DNA of 64,000 nt from Anodontia alba (taxonomy: Eukaryota > Mollusca > Bivalvia > Lucinida > Lucinidae). Below the pieces are notes generated by a model. It ran no database searches. It saw only the letters and a list, made by a program, of their open reading frames with translations, and was not told the origin of the DNA. The DNA lies in assembly GCA_964016985.1 (NCBI GenBank), contig OZ024826.1, positions 70,400,768 through 70,464,767 of the forward strand. The letters run 5' to 3'. Below are positions 44,890-55,549 of this stretch, piece by piece; positions within the stretch are counted from its first letter, which is position 1; each line of letters starts with the position of its first letter. The position numbers and the translations under genes are program-made.

Positions 44890-45020
44890 ACAGTAATAAA
44901 CCACAAAAAAAAAAAACGACTAGGAACGGTCAGTTATAATCCTCACCCTCAACTTTCACTGTGGTTCAAAACACTTATTTATGCGGCTCGTTGAGCGATC
45001 TTCTAACTCATTACGCAATT
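44890..45020 (-). repeat. Diverged C-tract/core family fragment
   Basis: AGGAACGGTCAGTTATAA near 44923 is the inverse of the core, followed by CCTCACCCTCAACTTTCACT and TCTTCTAACTCATTACG, which also follow the core copies near 47330 and 60330 respectively. Confidence 0.5.
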
Positions 45021-45335
45021 GTACAATCTCCCCAGAACCTTAGCTAGTTGCTCATACGAGCATTCTCAGCCAAACAACCAGGTCTTAGCCCCTCTGAGTG
45101 TCTCAACATGCGCATTCAAAGTTAGACATTACCAAAATCAACAAATTAATAGCTTGGATGAAAAGTCAGACACTGGTGTTCCCGACAGATACAAACACTT
45201 AAATGCGTGGGTGAAACGTCACACACCGACGATCCCGGCAAATATAAAGATCCTTTGTGAGCATAATTCACGTTTTCAGACAAGAAACATACCAACATGG
45301 TCATCCCTTGCAGCTTCATCGGGGCCTTCTTCATT
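45021..45335. other. Unassigned open stretch
   Basis: A 145-codon frame starting at 45019 continues to about 45335 before running into poly-A and TA repeats. It has no domain that I recognise; its C-terminal part is low-complexity. It may be old repeat DNA. Confidence 0.3.
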
Positions 45336-45337
45336 TA

Positions 45338-45364
45338 TCAAAAAAAAAAAAAAAAAAAAAAAAA

Positions 45365-45402
<38 letters not shown>

Positions 45403-45434
45403 GGGGCCTTCTTCATTATATATATATATATATG
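45338..45434. repeat. Poly-A and two (TA)n tracts separated by a duplicated 16-bp word
   Basis: CGGGGCCTTCTTCATT occurs before the A-run (about 45319) and again between the two TA tracts (about 45401). The A-run plus TA tract therefore sits between direct repeats, as if a tailed insert had been added or replication had slipped. Confidence 0.75.
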
Positions 45435-45435
45435 T

Positions 45436-46315
45436 ATATTGCAATTCATCCTGTAAGCGGACAACGAATGCTCTGATCGGACTGTCCGAATGTACGTGGA
45501 TAAAGGCTTTTGTTTTCAACATACGCGATAATGTATCTGTTCTTTTGTGGTCTAAATAATGGATGTCAGAGCAATAGGCCGCTTTAATGACTGGAGTAGA
45601 TAACAATGCGTAACGCTTGGTAATATAATAAAAGGCACAAATGTGCCCGAATAGCTCTCTTGTAGTTCAGATAAATACGACTGGAAAGACTTATTTGGAA
45701 GCAGAATTTACATCAAATAGACGAAAATAGCTGGCATAAAAACGGTGCACCAGACCCGATATCTCAAAGACAAGTTGTATTTTGAAGGGAATAAAAATAT
45801 TGCTGCTTTCCCTGTAATCAGATGAAGAAATTTTACATTTTCTGAGGTTCTTTTTAGAATTTCAAATTGAGAATAGTACACCCACCCCCTTTTCACCCCA
45901 CGGCACCTAGATGATTGCAAGAACTCCAGTTTTTTGAGGGTTTGGTTGTTGTTGTTGTTTTCTTTCTTTTTAACTAGTTTCTTTACAACAGTTCATGTTC
46001 TTGAATATCGTTGGAACTATCTAAGCGAGATGAGATCTTAGTACGTAAGTATTTGGAGATATCAGGCTATTGATTGTATACGGGCTGAGCGACATTTGAA
46101 ATAAAACTAATTATTGCATCGCATCAGAATAAAACAGTTTCTCTCCATTCCTTTCGGGGAAATGTTTGAAGTGCGTAATCGGTTGTCGTTGTGCTCTAAA
46201 ACAGTCTTAAATTTATGAAATCTCTCTTTCTTTTATTCCTTGAAACTTATTGTTTATGAGGGTTCTACGAATAATTTTAACTGATATTAAATACCCGCAC
46301 CCACCCCACAGCAGT
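45436..46315. other. No gene recognised
   Basis: Nothing that I can support. Confidence 0.5.
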
Positions 46316-46319
46316 TTTC

Positions 46320-46520
46320 AAATGACCCTTCCAAAGCATTTCCTCTGTTCCTCAGTTACATTATTTTTTGTTTTGTTTTGTTTTTGGTTCGTGCGCGATG
46401 GTTTCATATATTGTGTTTAATTTGTCGTTGTATGTTTCTCATTTCTTCTTTCGGTGCCTCGGGAAGGCTGTACTTCGTGATTGTGGAATTTCAGGGTATC
46501 TTCAAGAATAACTCTGGCAT
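46320..46520 (+). repeat. Diverged C-tract/core family member
   Basis: GGGAAGGCTGTACTTCGTGA near 46463 followed by TTTCAGGGTATCTTCAAGA matches 36448-36500. The core is not clear in this copy. Confidence 0.55.
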
Positions 46521-46544
46521 TGGTTCTAGATCTGTCCCTTTCTT

Positions 46545-46670
46545 CTAAGCTGAGTCTTCGATTAAATTGTATGACAATGATATGAAACTGAGATTCCGAT
46601 TTTCGTTTTTATATGTTCTTAGTTTCTAAGGACAACCTTTGTAGATTTTACATATCTACGTCAGTGGCAC
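46545..46670 (+). repeat. Remnant of the hairpin-bearing repeat
   Basis: GAAACTGAGATTCCGATTTTC, TATGTTCTTAGTTTCTAAGG-like text and ACAACCTTTGTAGATTTTAC follow the order of the family around its hairpin and junction. Strongly diverged. Confidence 0.45.
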
Positions 46671-46697
46671 ATGGGAAAGAAGCTCTTATGCCATATA

Positions 46698-46757
46698 TAT
46701 ATATAATAATAATAATAATAAAGGTTCAGATTAGCTCTCTCTCTCTCTCTCTCTCTT
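46698..46757. repeat. (AT)n, (AAT)n and (CT)n microsatellites
   Basis: Short AT, AAT and CT tracts in close succession. Confidence 0.9.
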
Positions 46758-47159
46758 GTATATTCGAGAAAAACGTGATTTCATTTTTATGTCCACTCTA
46801 TTGACTAAGTGTATGTGTGTCTGAGGCGAGAGGTGGTCGAACATACTGACCAATTTACAATGATACTATAGTATGTCATCTACCCGTAACCCTGTTCTGT
46901 CATAATTACCTCCACAATCCCTTTACGTGCAGGTCCAAACTGTGTATTCTTATTAAACACAAAAGAATAATATTCTGCGACAAAGAAATGATATGTTCAT
47001 TGTATTTGTTCTTTTTTGTCCATTTTTTCTTTTGCTCCATATTTTTCAATAGGAAACCTTTCGTCAGAGTTTTCTGAAGAATTATGTTACTTGCAACATT
47101 GATATTTTATATCTGATGCAAAGTAAATAAGTGAACTCAAAGAGATAGACAAACAAATA

Positions 47160-47460
47160 CAAGTAAACAGCCACAAAAAGAACAGATGGTAAGCAGAGTT
47201 TGCAACCCTTTCCCACAAAAGGTGGCAACTGTTAACTGAATATATCTATAATTTACATAATCGTTTAAAGAAAAACATTTGCAAGTGAAACAGTGCGAAA
47301 CATTTAACAAAAAGTACTACAATATAAGCACCGCCTTGGAACGGTCAGTAATAGATTACTTGGTGCTTAAGTTAGATTTACGGTATCCCAACCCTCACCC
47401 TCAGCTACCACAGCTACCTCAGCTACCACAGTGGCGGAAACATATATTTGTTCGGTCCGT
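47160..47460 (-). repeat. C-tract/core family member
   Basis: CACCGCCTTGGAACGGTCAG near 47327 is the inverse of the core. It is followed by CCCTCACCCTCAGCTACCAC and by ACATATATTTGTTCGGTCCG, the latter also found at about 60390. Confidence 0.6.
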
Positions 47461-47739
47461 GAACAACCCTGGTCCCTTTTATCCTGTAACTCACAATCTA
47501 CAGCTAACAATCAATTGCTTTAATTGTTCGTATTTTGTAACTTCTTTCTCTCCACACAATTCAGTAGTAAATATTCTCCAAAGTGTTCATATGAATAATA
47601 CTAGATGCATCTTTGACACTTGGTAGATAAAGCCACTATGATATTTTGTATCATCAAACATGCATGATAGATGATACAAGTGTGATGTGTTTTCATTGTG
47701 TAACAGACGATACTGACGATCGTCGCATTTGTTCATTTT

Positions 47740-48095
47740 TGATTAAATAAGAAATGTTGCATCAAAGATTTCTCAGTGCTAGCTACAAACTTGAAACAGT
47801 ATAACTGATACAGCCATTCTCCCACCCTTTGTATTGTGTATGCTGGCCTGATTTGTTCTTACACTGGTCCATTTTGCTTTCTCTTTACAATGTATATAGT
47901 ACATTAGGAAAATGTTCGAGAAAAGAATTCACAGGAACTATACTAGCTGCAGACTTGAAACTTTATAGATGGTATAGCCATGTCCCTTGTATCGTGTATG
48001 ACCACTTTACTTGTCCATTTTGTGCTATTTTTTTCTGGTACAATAGGAAACGTTTGGTAGCAGTTGTCTCAGAAACACTGCTACTTTCTTTGACT
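47740..48095 (+). repeat. ~190-bp imperfect tandem duplication
   Basis: CTAGCTACAAACTTGAAACA, TTGTATTGTGTATG and GGTCCATTTTGC near 47780-47875 recur as CTAGCTGCAGACTTGAAACT, TTGTATCGTGTATG and TGTCCATTTTGTGC near 47945-48030. A weaker third counterpart lies near 47020-47075. The 126-codon frame across it is repeat-derived. Confidence 0.6.
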
Positions 48096-48119
48096 TTTAG
48101 TTGGCAATTACCTCTGTCC

Positions 48120-48425
48120 TTCGCACAATGTCATTGGGTATACGCTGCGCTATGCAGTGCTTTAATTACACGCCGGTGGGTCGGGGCTCCGATGATGGCC
48201 CCGATTTAAAAGCTATTCGTTAGATGGTCTGGGCCGCAACTTTTTTATATCTGTTTCTCGGTTCACCGGGGTTCAACTGCTGGTTTTCTTTTGTCCCAGT
48301 ATTTCTGTGGTGTTGTTTGACAACCCAGGGATCGCCAAATGCCTCAACACGTTGTTACTGTTGAGTCCTCGTCTTTGTTTCATTATAGGCTTTATGGAAT
48401 AATTTTGCGTGATCATTTTGTAAAT
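48120..48425 (+). pseudogene. 3' fragment of a Penelope-like element
   Basis: The block aligns in inverted orientation with 60440-60715. Shared words include CGGGGTTCAACTG, GGTGTTGT, CAACACGTTGTT, CTGTTGAGTCCTC and CATTATAGGCTTTAT. At 60-61.7 kb the same block continues from the C-terminus of a decayed Penelope-like RT, so this is probably the C-terminal end plus 3' region of a severely truncated copy. Confidence 0.6.
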
Positions 48426-48429
48426 TTAG

Positions 48430-49285
48430 GATGAAAGTAACATTATAATTATAAATTTATGCTTTTGAGTTTACATCACGGGTTTTGTTCGCAGTTCGTT
48501 CCATAACCGCAAATATTGCCAACATAAAATGACTATGCCGAATGTAAGTATTGTTTGATTATTCGTATTGTTTATGTTCCTAGGTAAAACCTTTTTTAAT
48601 TGACTTTTTGTTATTTTTGTTTCATTTCACACAATTTACTAAGGTTATTGCTGGTTCCTATACGCAGGTTTTGAAAACAAAATACACGGCTATATTGTTT
48701 TACCAGGGTCTGGTGTCTGTCATTCCGTTCGACCATCCATCCGTATTTTATTTCCTTTTTGAACATCTCCTCCGTCAGTTTTCATTCGGTCAAGCTGACA
48801 CTTAACCGTTTGTAAGACCATGATGTCGAGCAATGCACAGTACCAGGTTACAATCCTTTTCCATTAATAATTCTTAAACGTGACTTAGTTTCCGGCTAAC
48901 ACAACCCACCCCGGCCCCCTACATTGTATACGGAACTAATAACTCATTATTGATCACAAAGAGCACCATGGTATTTCCACTCTTTTTGATTGATGGTTAA
49001 GTTATTTTCAGGGTATGGCTGGGCTTCCACACTTTATTTGATTTAAAGACCAGGCTTAGCACAACATGCATATAAGGAAAAACAGCATTGACGTTAGTAT
49101 TTCCTGGGTATTTTCGGGACTGAATATTGACAAACCTATTTCAGCTGATATAAAAAGTTGAAATCTTGCAGTTTTACCACTTCTGCTTTTGCATAACGAA
49201 AACATGTCTTTTCAAATATATTGAAAATTTCACCACCAAAAATTGAAAGTTTTCAGATTAAAAAAAATCTGATATGTTTTCATAT
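48430..49285. other. No gene recognised
   Basis: Nothing that I can support. Confidence 0.45.
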
Positions 49286-49287
49286 TT

Positions 49288-49376
49288 CTACTCAAAACAT
49301 AGATCGTGGGTACTCGTTTGAACCGCCTCGCCGAGGCGGTGCTAAAGAGTACCCTCAATCTATGTTTTTGAGCAGT
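49288..49376. repeat. Long hairpin with ~43-bp arms
   Basis: CTCAAAACATAGATCGTGGG and ACCGCCTCG on the left pair with CGAGGCGGT and CCCTCAATCTATGTTTTTGAG on the right; the tip is CGCCTCG-C-CGAGGCG. About 13 bp further on, a weaker second inverted pair TAAACCCCAGTTTTA / TAAAAGTGGAGTTTA follows. It could be a compact foldback element. Confidence 0.8.
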
Positions 49377-49690
49377 AATAATAAAAATAATGTATACCCC
49401 TGTAAACCCCAGTTTTACTATATAAAAGTGGAGTTTAAGGGGGTCAAAACTATACCGGCGTGTTTTCGTGATGGGCGCCATCAAACACAAACAGAATTTT
49501 TTTTTTTTTGAAACAACGATGAAATTACACACAAATATTTTTCTTAAAAGTAGAATAATAAATTTTAATATTTTTTCATCTTCTTTATTGCCATTCACAG
49601 ACTGTCTTTCATAAGATAACCACCCGAGCTTTTTGCACCAACCAGCAGTCATGACGTAATTTGGTTACTGTGCCCTACAGTCTTCATCTA

Positions 49691-50135
49691 TGTTGCGAAG
49701 TTCGCGATGAACTATGAACTATATGTTTTCTATTAATGTTGCTGCGGATAAATGTACTAAGTTTAATAATTTCAGTTATTTGATGATGTATTGCATTACT
49801 ACGTTTGGCTTTACTATACTACACTACTCCGTTATGTTACTCCGCCGCAAACTCGGGAGTTGCAGGGAAATTATATTTCTGTATTTATGGGTTTGTGAGC
49901 TTCAAGTGGGCGAGAAATCATTGTAATATAGATTATCATTGTAGTTATAGTATAAATGCCAAATATATATAATCGTGGGGAGTTCATATTACGATAAAAT
50001 GAAATTCAGTCATAAGGTGGCGTGATTTGTTAATGAATTGGGAACTCTTAGAAAAGTCTTCAGTGTGGTCGAAGTTCGGAAATTACAAACAAGACGTTTA
50101 TTAAAACCGGGACAAGCGAACCGTTCTTCACCGCA
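49691..50135 (+). repeat. BEL/Pao 5' LTR
   Basis: Starts TGTTGCGAAGTTCGCG and ends GTTCTTCACCGCA. It aligns over its whole length with 58295-58718; shared blocks are TATGTTTTCTATAATGTTGC-like, ACTCCGTTTGGCTTTACTATAC-like (shorter in one copy), AATAAAATGAAATTCAGTCA and AAGCGAACCGTTC. AATAAAATG is a candidate polyadenylation signal. Indels and many substitutions separate the two LTRs, so the insertion is old. Confidence 0.88.
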
Positions 50136-50141
50136 ATGAAC

Positions 50142-50159
50142 TGCTGCCGGAACCCGGGA
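50142..50159 (+). promoter_or_regulatory. Candidate primer binding site
   Basis: TGCTGCCGGAACCCGGGA starts six bases inside the 5' LTR. It has the look of a complement to a tRNA 3' end with T-arm (AACCCGGGA), with the second TG-rich base altered. The tRNA is not assigned. Confidence 0.5.
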
Positions 50160-50634
50160 AACGTCAAAAGTTAAAGTGTAAAACTTGGAGGAACGAATAT
50201 GGAAAAAAGAGGAGAATAAAAAGTTAGTAACTATCGTTTGTTGTAGATTTATTAGTAAAGTGTAAAAGTAAAAATGTGAAACGGGTGTCTTGCGAATGAA
50301 AATAGTGAAGTTGACTAACCATTCTGTGACAGATAGTTACAAATAAAAGATGTGTACTAAGGATATTAAGCAAAATGCTAAAATTAAAGTTTAAAACTAT
50401 ATTGTTCCAATACGGCTAAAGCAGATTTGCAATATATGAAAGGAGTGCGTACACGATTTTGCAATGTAACAGACAAGGAAGTTCAAGTAGGCTCAGATGG
50501 ATAGTAATCTAGAGGGCATATCGTCACACGAATACAAGGCTGTTCACCAGCAAGTTAGTTAGTGAATGTAAATATAAAATAAACACATATATATATAAAA
50601 GCTTAGCAATCAGTCGGAAAAATCAGCACCAGCT

Positions 50635-51720
50635 ATGGGTTATTCAGATGCAGAGTTATTCAGATATACAAACGAAGATGTTTCTGCTTTGGCTGAAAAA
50701 GCTTTGTCTGTGTTGTATAAGTTTCAAGTTTATGAAGAAGAACTAAGAGAAATAAATAAGAACATAACTCATGAAGTTAAAGGTACAGTTGTTTCCGAAT
50801 TCGATCAAAGTGTTGTGCAAAAGATGTGTTGAAATAAAATTACAACAGGAATTCTTCGCACAGCAACAGGAACAAGATAACTTCAAATGAAGATGCAACA
50901 ATACTTCATTGAAAGTCAAAAGCTCAAAACAGCGGAACAGGCTACAATGGGTGGCATTTTGGGACTCATTTGAAAGTGCTGTACATAAAAATGACGTTAT
51001 CACAGATAGATATATTCAACTATTTAAAAGGCAAACTTACTGGCTAAGCTAAAAGTACAATACTAGACTCTCATTGTCAAATAAAAATTACAGTTTAGCA
51101 GTAGGAATATTACATGAAAGATTCGGAGACATACAAAAATTATTGAGCTACATGGCAAACGGCTACTAAACTTAATTCCAGCCAGGAATACAACAGAAAG
51201 TCTGAGATTCATAATGGATAAAGTTGAGCGTCATCTTCGCAGTCCTCATGTGTCAAAGGAGAGCCTAGATCAACATTTTTTTTGTGTCGACGATCCGTAG
51301 CAAATTACCAAGTGACGTGGTCCTGCTGCTTGAAATACTGAAAGGAGAAGCCATCAAGTGGACGGTATGTAAATTACGCGATCTATTACGTGAGTACATA
51401 GTATCAAAGAAGGCAGAAAAAGAACAAATCCTACGAAACTACGACCCAACGTAACGATAAAGTGCAAAACTTTCAGACTTAGAAATCGACTACCTATTTC
51501 AGAGGTCCTGCAAATCGAGCTACTATAAAATATACTGCTGAATCCCTTGCTGCAAATGAAAAAAATAATTTCAAAACCTGCCATAAAATGCAGGTTATGT
51601 GAAAAGTCTCATTCGAACGACCAATGCAACAAATTTAAAATAGTGGAAGAAAAAAAGAAACAACTAAAGGCAGTTCTTTTAAACGTTTGAAAGATAGTCA
51701 TCAAGCAAATGAATGTAAAA
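50635..51720 (+). pseudogene. Degenerate BEL/Pao gag
   Basis: An open stretch of 65 codons begins at 50635 (MGYSDAELFRYTNEDVSALA) and then breaks; homology-like text continues in shifting frames: WVAFWDSFESAVHKND near 50950, ERFGDIQK near 51120, then CRLCEKSHSNDQC at 51589-51627, a zinc knuckle of form C-x2-C-x3-H-x4-C. BEL/Pao Gag proteins carry such nucleic-acid-binding knuckles at their C-terminus. Multiple stops and frameshifts rule out function. Confidence 0.75.
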
Positions 51721-51819
51721 GTTTGTGTATATTAAAGAAAAGTTAATGTTCATCAAAGAAGTCTTTTTGAGAATAAATTTCCGAAGAATTCTATATGAGA
51801 AAGTGTACATCTTTCGGAA

Positions 51820-52340
51820 GTAATTCACAGTGCAGAAAGTGTAGGTGAAGACGCAGGATTTCTTTCTTATGCAGAAACAATTTTAGTGCAAACAGCTTTA
51901 ACAGAAGTAAAAGGACAGGACAATGTATAATGTGAGCAAGTTCGTTTGATCCTAGATTCGTTTGTTTCCCACAGGATGTACATTACACAGTCTTTAGCAG
52001 AGTGTCTATGTCTTATAGAGGAGAATGAGCAGGAGATATATTTAGTCACGTTTGGGAGTGAAAAGGCTTAACTGATTGAAACCAAATCCTCAACACTGAA
52101 TGTAAAACTGAAAACTGGAGAGTACATGGCAGTGACAGCAAATGTTGTACAAAATATCAGCGGAATAATACAACGCAATTCTGTGAAACTACAACAAGCA
52201 ACGAAATTGTACGTACTCGAAACCTAATTCTAGCAGATACCATCCCAACCGAAACAGAGTCAAATTCAAATAAACTATTAATCGGAAATGATGACTACTT
52301 GGATATTATTGAATCAGAAAACTCAAGGTAAATCCTGGGT
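51820..52340 (+). pseudogene. Degenerate BEL/Pao aspartic protease region
   Basis: Reading the plus strand gives VRLILDS (near 51945) where retroviral-type proteases have the active-site D-S/T-G. Here the following Gly is replaced, so the catalytic triad is lost. Downstream IYLVTFGSE and NVKLKTGEYMAV, then LIGNDDYLDII near 52275, are typical of this family between protease and RT. In-frame stops are present. Confidence 0.75.
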
Positions 52341-53530
52341 TGTACTTGCTTTCGTCGAAGCTCGGCTGGATTTTATCTGGACGACTTACAGTTAGTGATA
52401 TGACGGAAAATTCAAACGTATGAATATGTTTGTCATGACGCATGGAAATGACCTCATAGGGAACAGTATATTAGAGAATGTTGATGACGCTCTTCCTTAA
52501 AAACCGAATCTTAAGACTTTTTGAATACTGAGTCGAAATTACGGATGAAACAGCAAATATAGGTAATGAAAAAGCCATGAAACATTTCAAAGAAACGCTG
52601 AAATGGGAAAATTGACGGTACTAGGTCACATGGCCATGGAAAGGAGATATTTCATAGCAGTCGAGATTGAAATTACTAGTGAATAAGATTCAGAAACAAC
52701 CAGAGCTAACACAAAGATATGACGCGGTAATCAGAGATCAGTTGAAAAATAGTGTGAGTAACAAGTGACGTAATCAAACATTACTTTCCACATAATATGG
52801 TCATGAAACCCAGAAGGATTCATTTAAATTGAGGGTGCTCTACGTTGCGTCGGCAAAAAGCTAGAAATGAAAAAAACAAAGTCCCAACGAATGCTTATAT
52901 AGAGGTCCTGTGCTCATTCGAAATCTCTGTGGAATGTTTACGAAGTTCAGGATACGGAAAATAGGAATTGTTTCTAACATCGAAAAGGCCCCTGCAAGTT
53001 GAGTTTCAACCGTCGGAAAGAGATGTGACAAGGTTTCTGGGGTTTAAGAATTATGAAGAATCTTTTGTGGGTGATCATCATATTCAGGAATACCATTTGG
53101 GCTACCATTTGGACTCACGCGAATCACCTAATAAGAGAAAAATATCTACATGGACAACTATATCTACACGGTCACCTAATAAGAAAAAAATATCTACATG
53201 GACAACTAAATAGCAGGAACAGACACCGCTGAAGAAGCAATTACCTTGTACAAATGTGCCAAATCGATGTTCTGCGATGCTTAAATGAATTTAAGAGAAT
53301 GGATAACTAATAGTGAACAGGTGAATCACGAGACAGCAAGTGAAGATCTAGCCAAAGATGAGTTGATTAAAGTCTTAGGTCGTACATAGAATACCAAATT
53401 TATATACCTGCTTTACAAAAAACCATAATCTTGAATAATGAATTAACAATAACAATAACAAAAAGCAATGTGCTTAAACAACTAGCTTCAGTTTTCAATT
53501 CTTTGGGATTGTTTACTTTCGTTACAATGA
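52340..53530 (+). pseudogene. Degenerate BEL/Pao reverse transcriptase region
   Basis: Fragments that I can place: QVEFQPSERDVTRFLGFK (about 52990-53045), the segment typically following the first RT catalytic Asp block in BEL/Pao, and IQEYHLGYHLDS. The YVDD-box region is not recognisable. A local duplication of AAATATCTACATGGACAACT lies at about 53140-53210. The frame is broken throughout. Confidence 0.65.
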
Positions 53531-53539
53531 AAGGTATGG

Positions 53540-54480
53540 AGCAAACGTCTGAATTGGGATGAGCAAACGTCTGAATTGGGATGACCCGCTTGAACTGAAA
53601 GATAAAAGTGAATGGCTAGAGATAATAAGGGATTTGATGAAAATTAATAATGTGGAAATAAGCAGGCGTGTATCTGGTTCTTTTCCACGGAAAGATGCAA
53701 AACACATATTAGTATATTTTTTGTGATGCTTCAAACAAAGCTTGTGTGACATCAGCCTATCTGTTGCAGCAAACCCCAAATGACTTAAAGTCGGATCTGT
53801 CGGTCTGCAAAGTCGAGTTGCTCCAGTGTATGACCATACCTATAAACGACAAAAAGATTGCCCTTGGAAACAAAGAACACATTACAGATTAGAAAATGGG
53901 AGTCTCGATTTTATTGAGACTCGTCATGAACAGTAATGAAGTTTGCAACACAGCTTACGCCCTCTAGCGTTTAAATGCGCAGAACTCCATTTTCAAAGAT
54001 ACCACAATAAGCCCAATGCTCCCAATCAAAATGAAATATAATCTGCACCATTGTGAAGTATGGGGAGACGTTCTACGGCCGCCAAACGGCACAAACACCT
54101 GCTGCAGTGTAGTAAAATACACGTCAAAACTTGAATTATTAGTTGTTCTAATAGGCGTGATGTGCTAGAAAATGATAGCTGTATCTGTGTTTCTACAAAT
54201 GAAATTTGTAGAGAAACAGACTAAACTGCCATTTGATTCACTATTGCTAAGGACAGATTCGCAAAGTATGTTGTGGAAGTGGACATTTTCTAAGAAAATT
54301 CTGCCAGTGTTCATAGAGAACAGAGTAAAGGGGAAATTATACGCCATGAAAACGTTGAATTCCGTTATTCCGTTATGTGAACGCAAAGTACAATCCTGCA
54401 GATATAGCAAATAGGGGTTGTTCTATATCAGATTCGTGTGGGAATGAACACTAGTGGCACAGACCCGAAAGGATGTTGCA
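53540..54480 (+). pseudogene. Degenerate BEL/Pao RNase H region, split by a hairpin-bearing repeat
   Basis: Left of the insertion: LNWDDPLELKDKSEWLEII, VSGSFPRKDAKHILVYF and VAPVYDHT. Right of it: LELLVVLIGVMC, LRTDSQSMLWKW, KILPVFIENRVK and PLCERKVQSC. The TDS within LRTDS is the usual RNase H acidic motif. The coding sense reads from 53842 straight to 54131 once the insertion is removed, placing its borders to within a few bases. Confidence 0.75.
53843..54130 (-). mobile_element. Single inserted monomer of the hairpin-bearing repeat, with terminal direct repeats
   Basis: On the minus strand the insert starts TTTTGACGTGTATTTTAC and ends GGCAATCTTTTTGTCGTTTA. The two ends are the same motif, TTTTTGACGTTTAT, in direct orientation, not inverted. 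Inside are CTGCAGCAGGTGTT, GTGCCGTTTGGCGGCCG, CATACTTCACAATGGTGCAG, TTTGAAAATGGAGTTCTG, CGCTAGAGGGCGTAAGC and GAGTCTC with GAGACTC partners. Its host, the RNase H region of the BEL element, defines the borders. Confidence 0.75.
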
Positions 54481-55205
54481 TCCATTAAAAAAATGGTGAG
54501 AAAAGACAAATGTCTTAAATACAGCAGATGGAAATTTCTAACGAATGCAGAATGTTGAAAGCACAGTATGTGCCAGCCTACAGCTAATATTTCACACACC
54601 TACGCGCTACCTATACAGTGACAGGGTTGGCGACCTGTACCTACAAGTACACGTACCCAGTTTTATATTAACTTTTATACATTTCGTGTCCTTATAACGA
54701 TAGGGATCTATTTTAAGCATCACCTAATCTCTTCGAAGCCATCCACTTAGAAGATACTAGTTAGATCATGGGAAAAAAAAACGTGGAGTCGTATAATATT
54801 GTTACAATGGTTCAGTTTAGAAATTTGTAATAAATTTTCCCGCGAAATGCGCAACACCGAGTGACGATATCTGGTTTTACAGTACCCGAATCCCATGGAA
54901 TAATTCTATATGATATGACATAAGTAAACACGATGTTACTGATTCGTCACATGATTTAGAAACAAACCTAGAAACAGGTTATTATGTAGAGCCGAGTCCT
55001 CAGTTCCTCCACACCCAGCTCTAAGTTAATTGGAAAGAGAAAATAACGAGCATATAGCAAATTGTGATGATGCTTTAATACACCTCTGTGCAGTCTAAGC
55101 TTTGCCAGAACTAGCAGAAAAATATTTGGCAATTTTTCGCAATTAAAGTGCTCAAGCTCTATGTCAAAAGTACACCCGAATCGTATCACTTTTTTATATA
55201 TTTCA

Positions 55206-55238
55206 GAGTAAGTCGGGTGGGGGGGGGGGGGGGGGCGG
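55206..55238. repeat. G-rich tract
   Basis: A long G-run inside the decayed BEL interior, shortly before a MITE. Confidence 0.9.
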
Positions 55239-55288
55239 TAAAATGAGTTACTTTGTTCTGACTGTTCTTTCAGACTGACGCTGCTTAA

Positions 55289-55545
55289 GGCGTAAAAAAA
55301 TAGCTGTGTTTCCACTAACCCGACCGACCCTGTTTCAAACAAACGACTCTGCTATTTTTATCAGTATAAATGCAAAATAAAAAAGTAAAGCACCTACCCT
55401 TAACAAAATACCGCATTTTCATAAAATTACAGGCCTGACCCTATTCTTTTCTGGAGAAAAATAGAAAAATAAAGAAAAATAAGTTTCTCCTACCTACCGA
55501 CCAATTTTATTTATGTTAGTGGAAACACGGCTATTTTTTTACGCC
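55289..55545 (+). mobile_element. PIF/Harbinger-like MITE, 257 bp, TAA duplication
   Basis: Ends begin GGCGTAAAAAAATAGC and finish with its complement; about 33 bp of inverted repeat includes GTGTTTCCACTAAC. TAA at 55286-55288 and 55546-55548 is a three-base duplication, as for PIF/Harbinger (TWA). Internal landmarks are CCGACCGACCCTGTTTC, GACTCTGCTATTTTTATC and TTTTCTGGAGAAAAATAG. No coding capacity. Confidence 0.8.
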
Positions 55546-55549
55546 TAAT

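Noticed and set aside
45019..45456. 145-codon frame
   Set aside because: No recognisable domain; its end runs through poly-A and TA repeats, and a core-family fragment lies directly upstream.
47829..48209. 126-codon frame with hydrophobic stretches
   Set aside because: It spans an imperfect tandem duplication and the start of a Penelope-like fragment, so it is repeat-derived.
49230..49652. 140-codon minus-strand frame
   Set aside because: It reads through the 49.3 kb hairpin and an A/T run and shows no domain.
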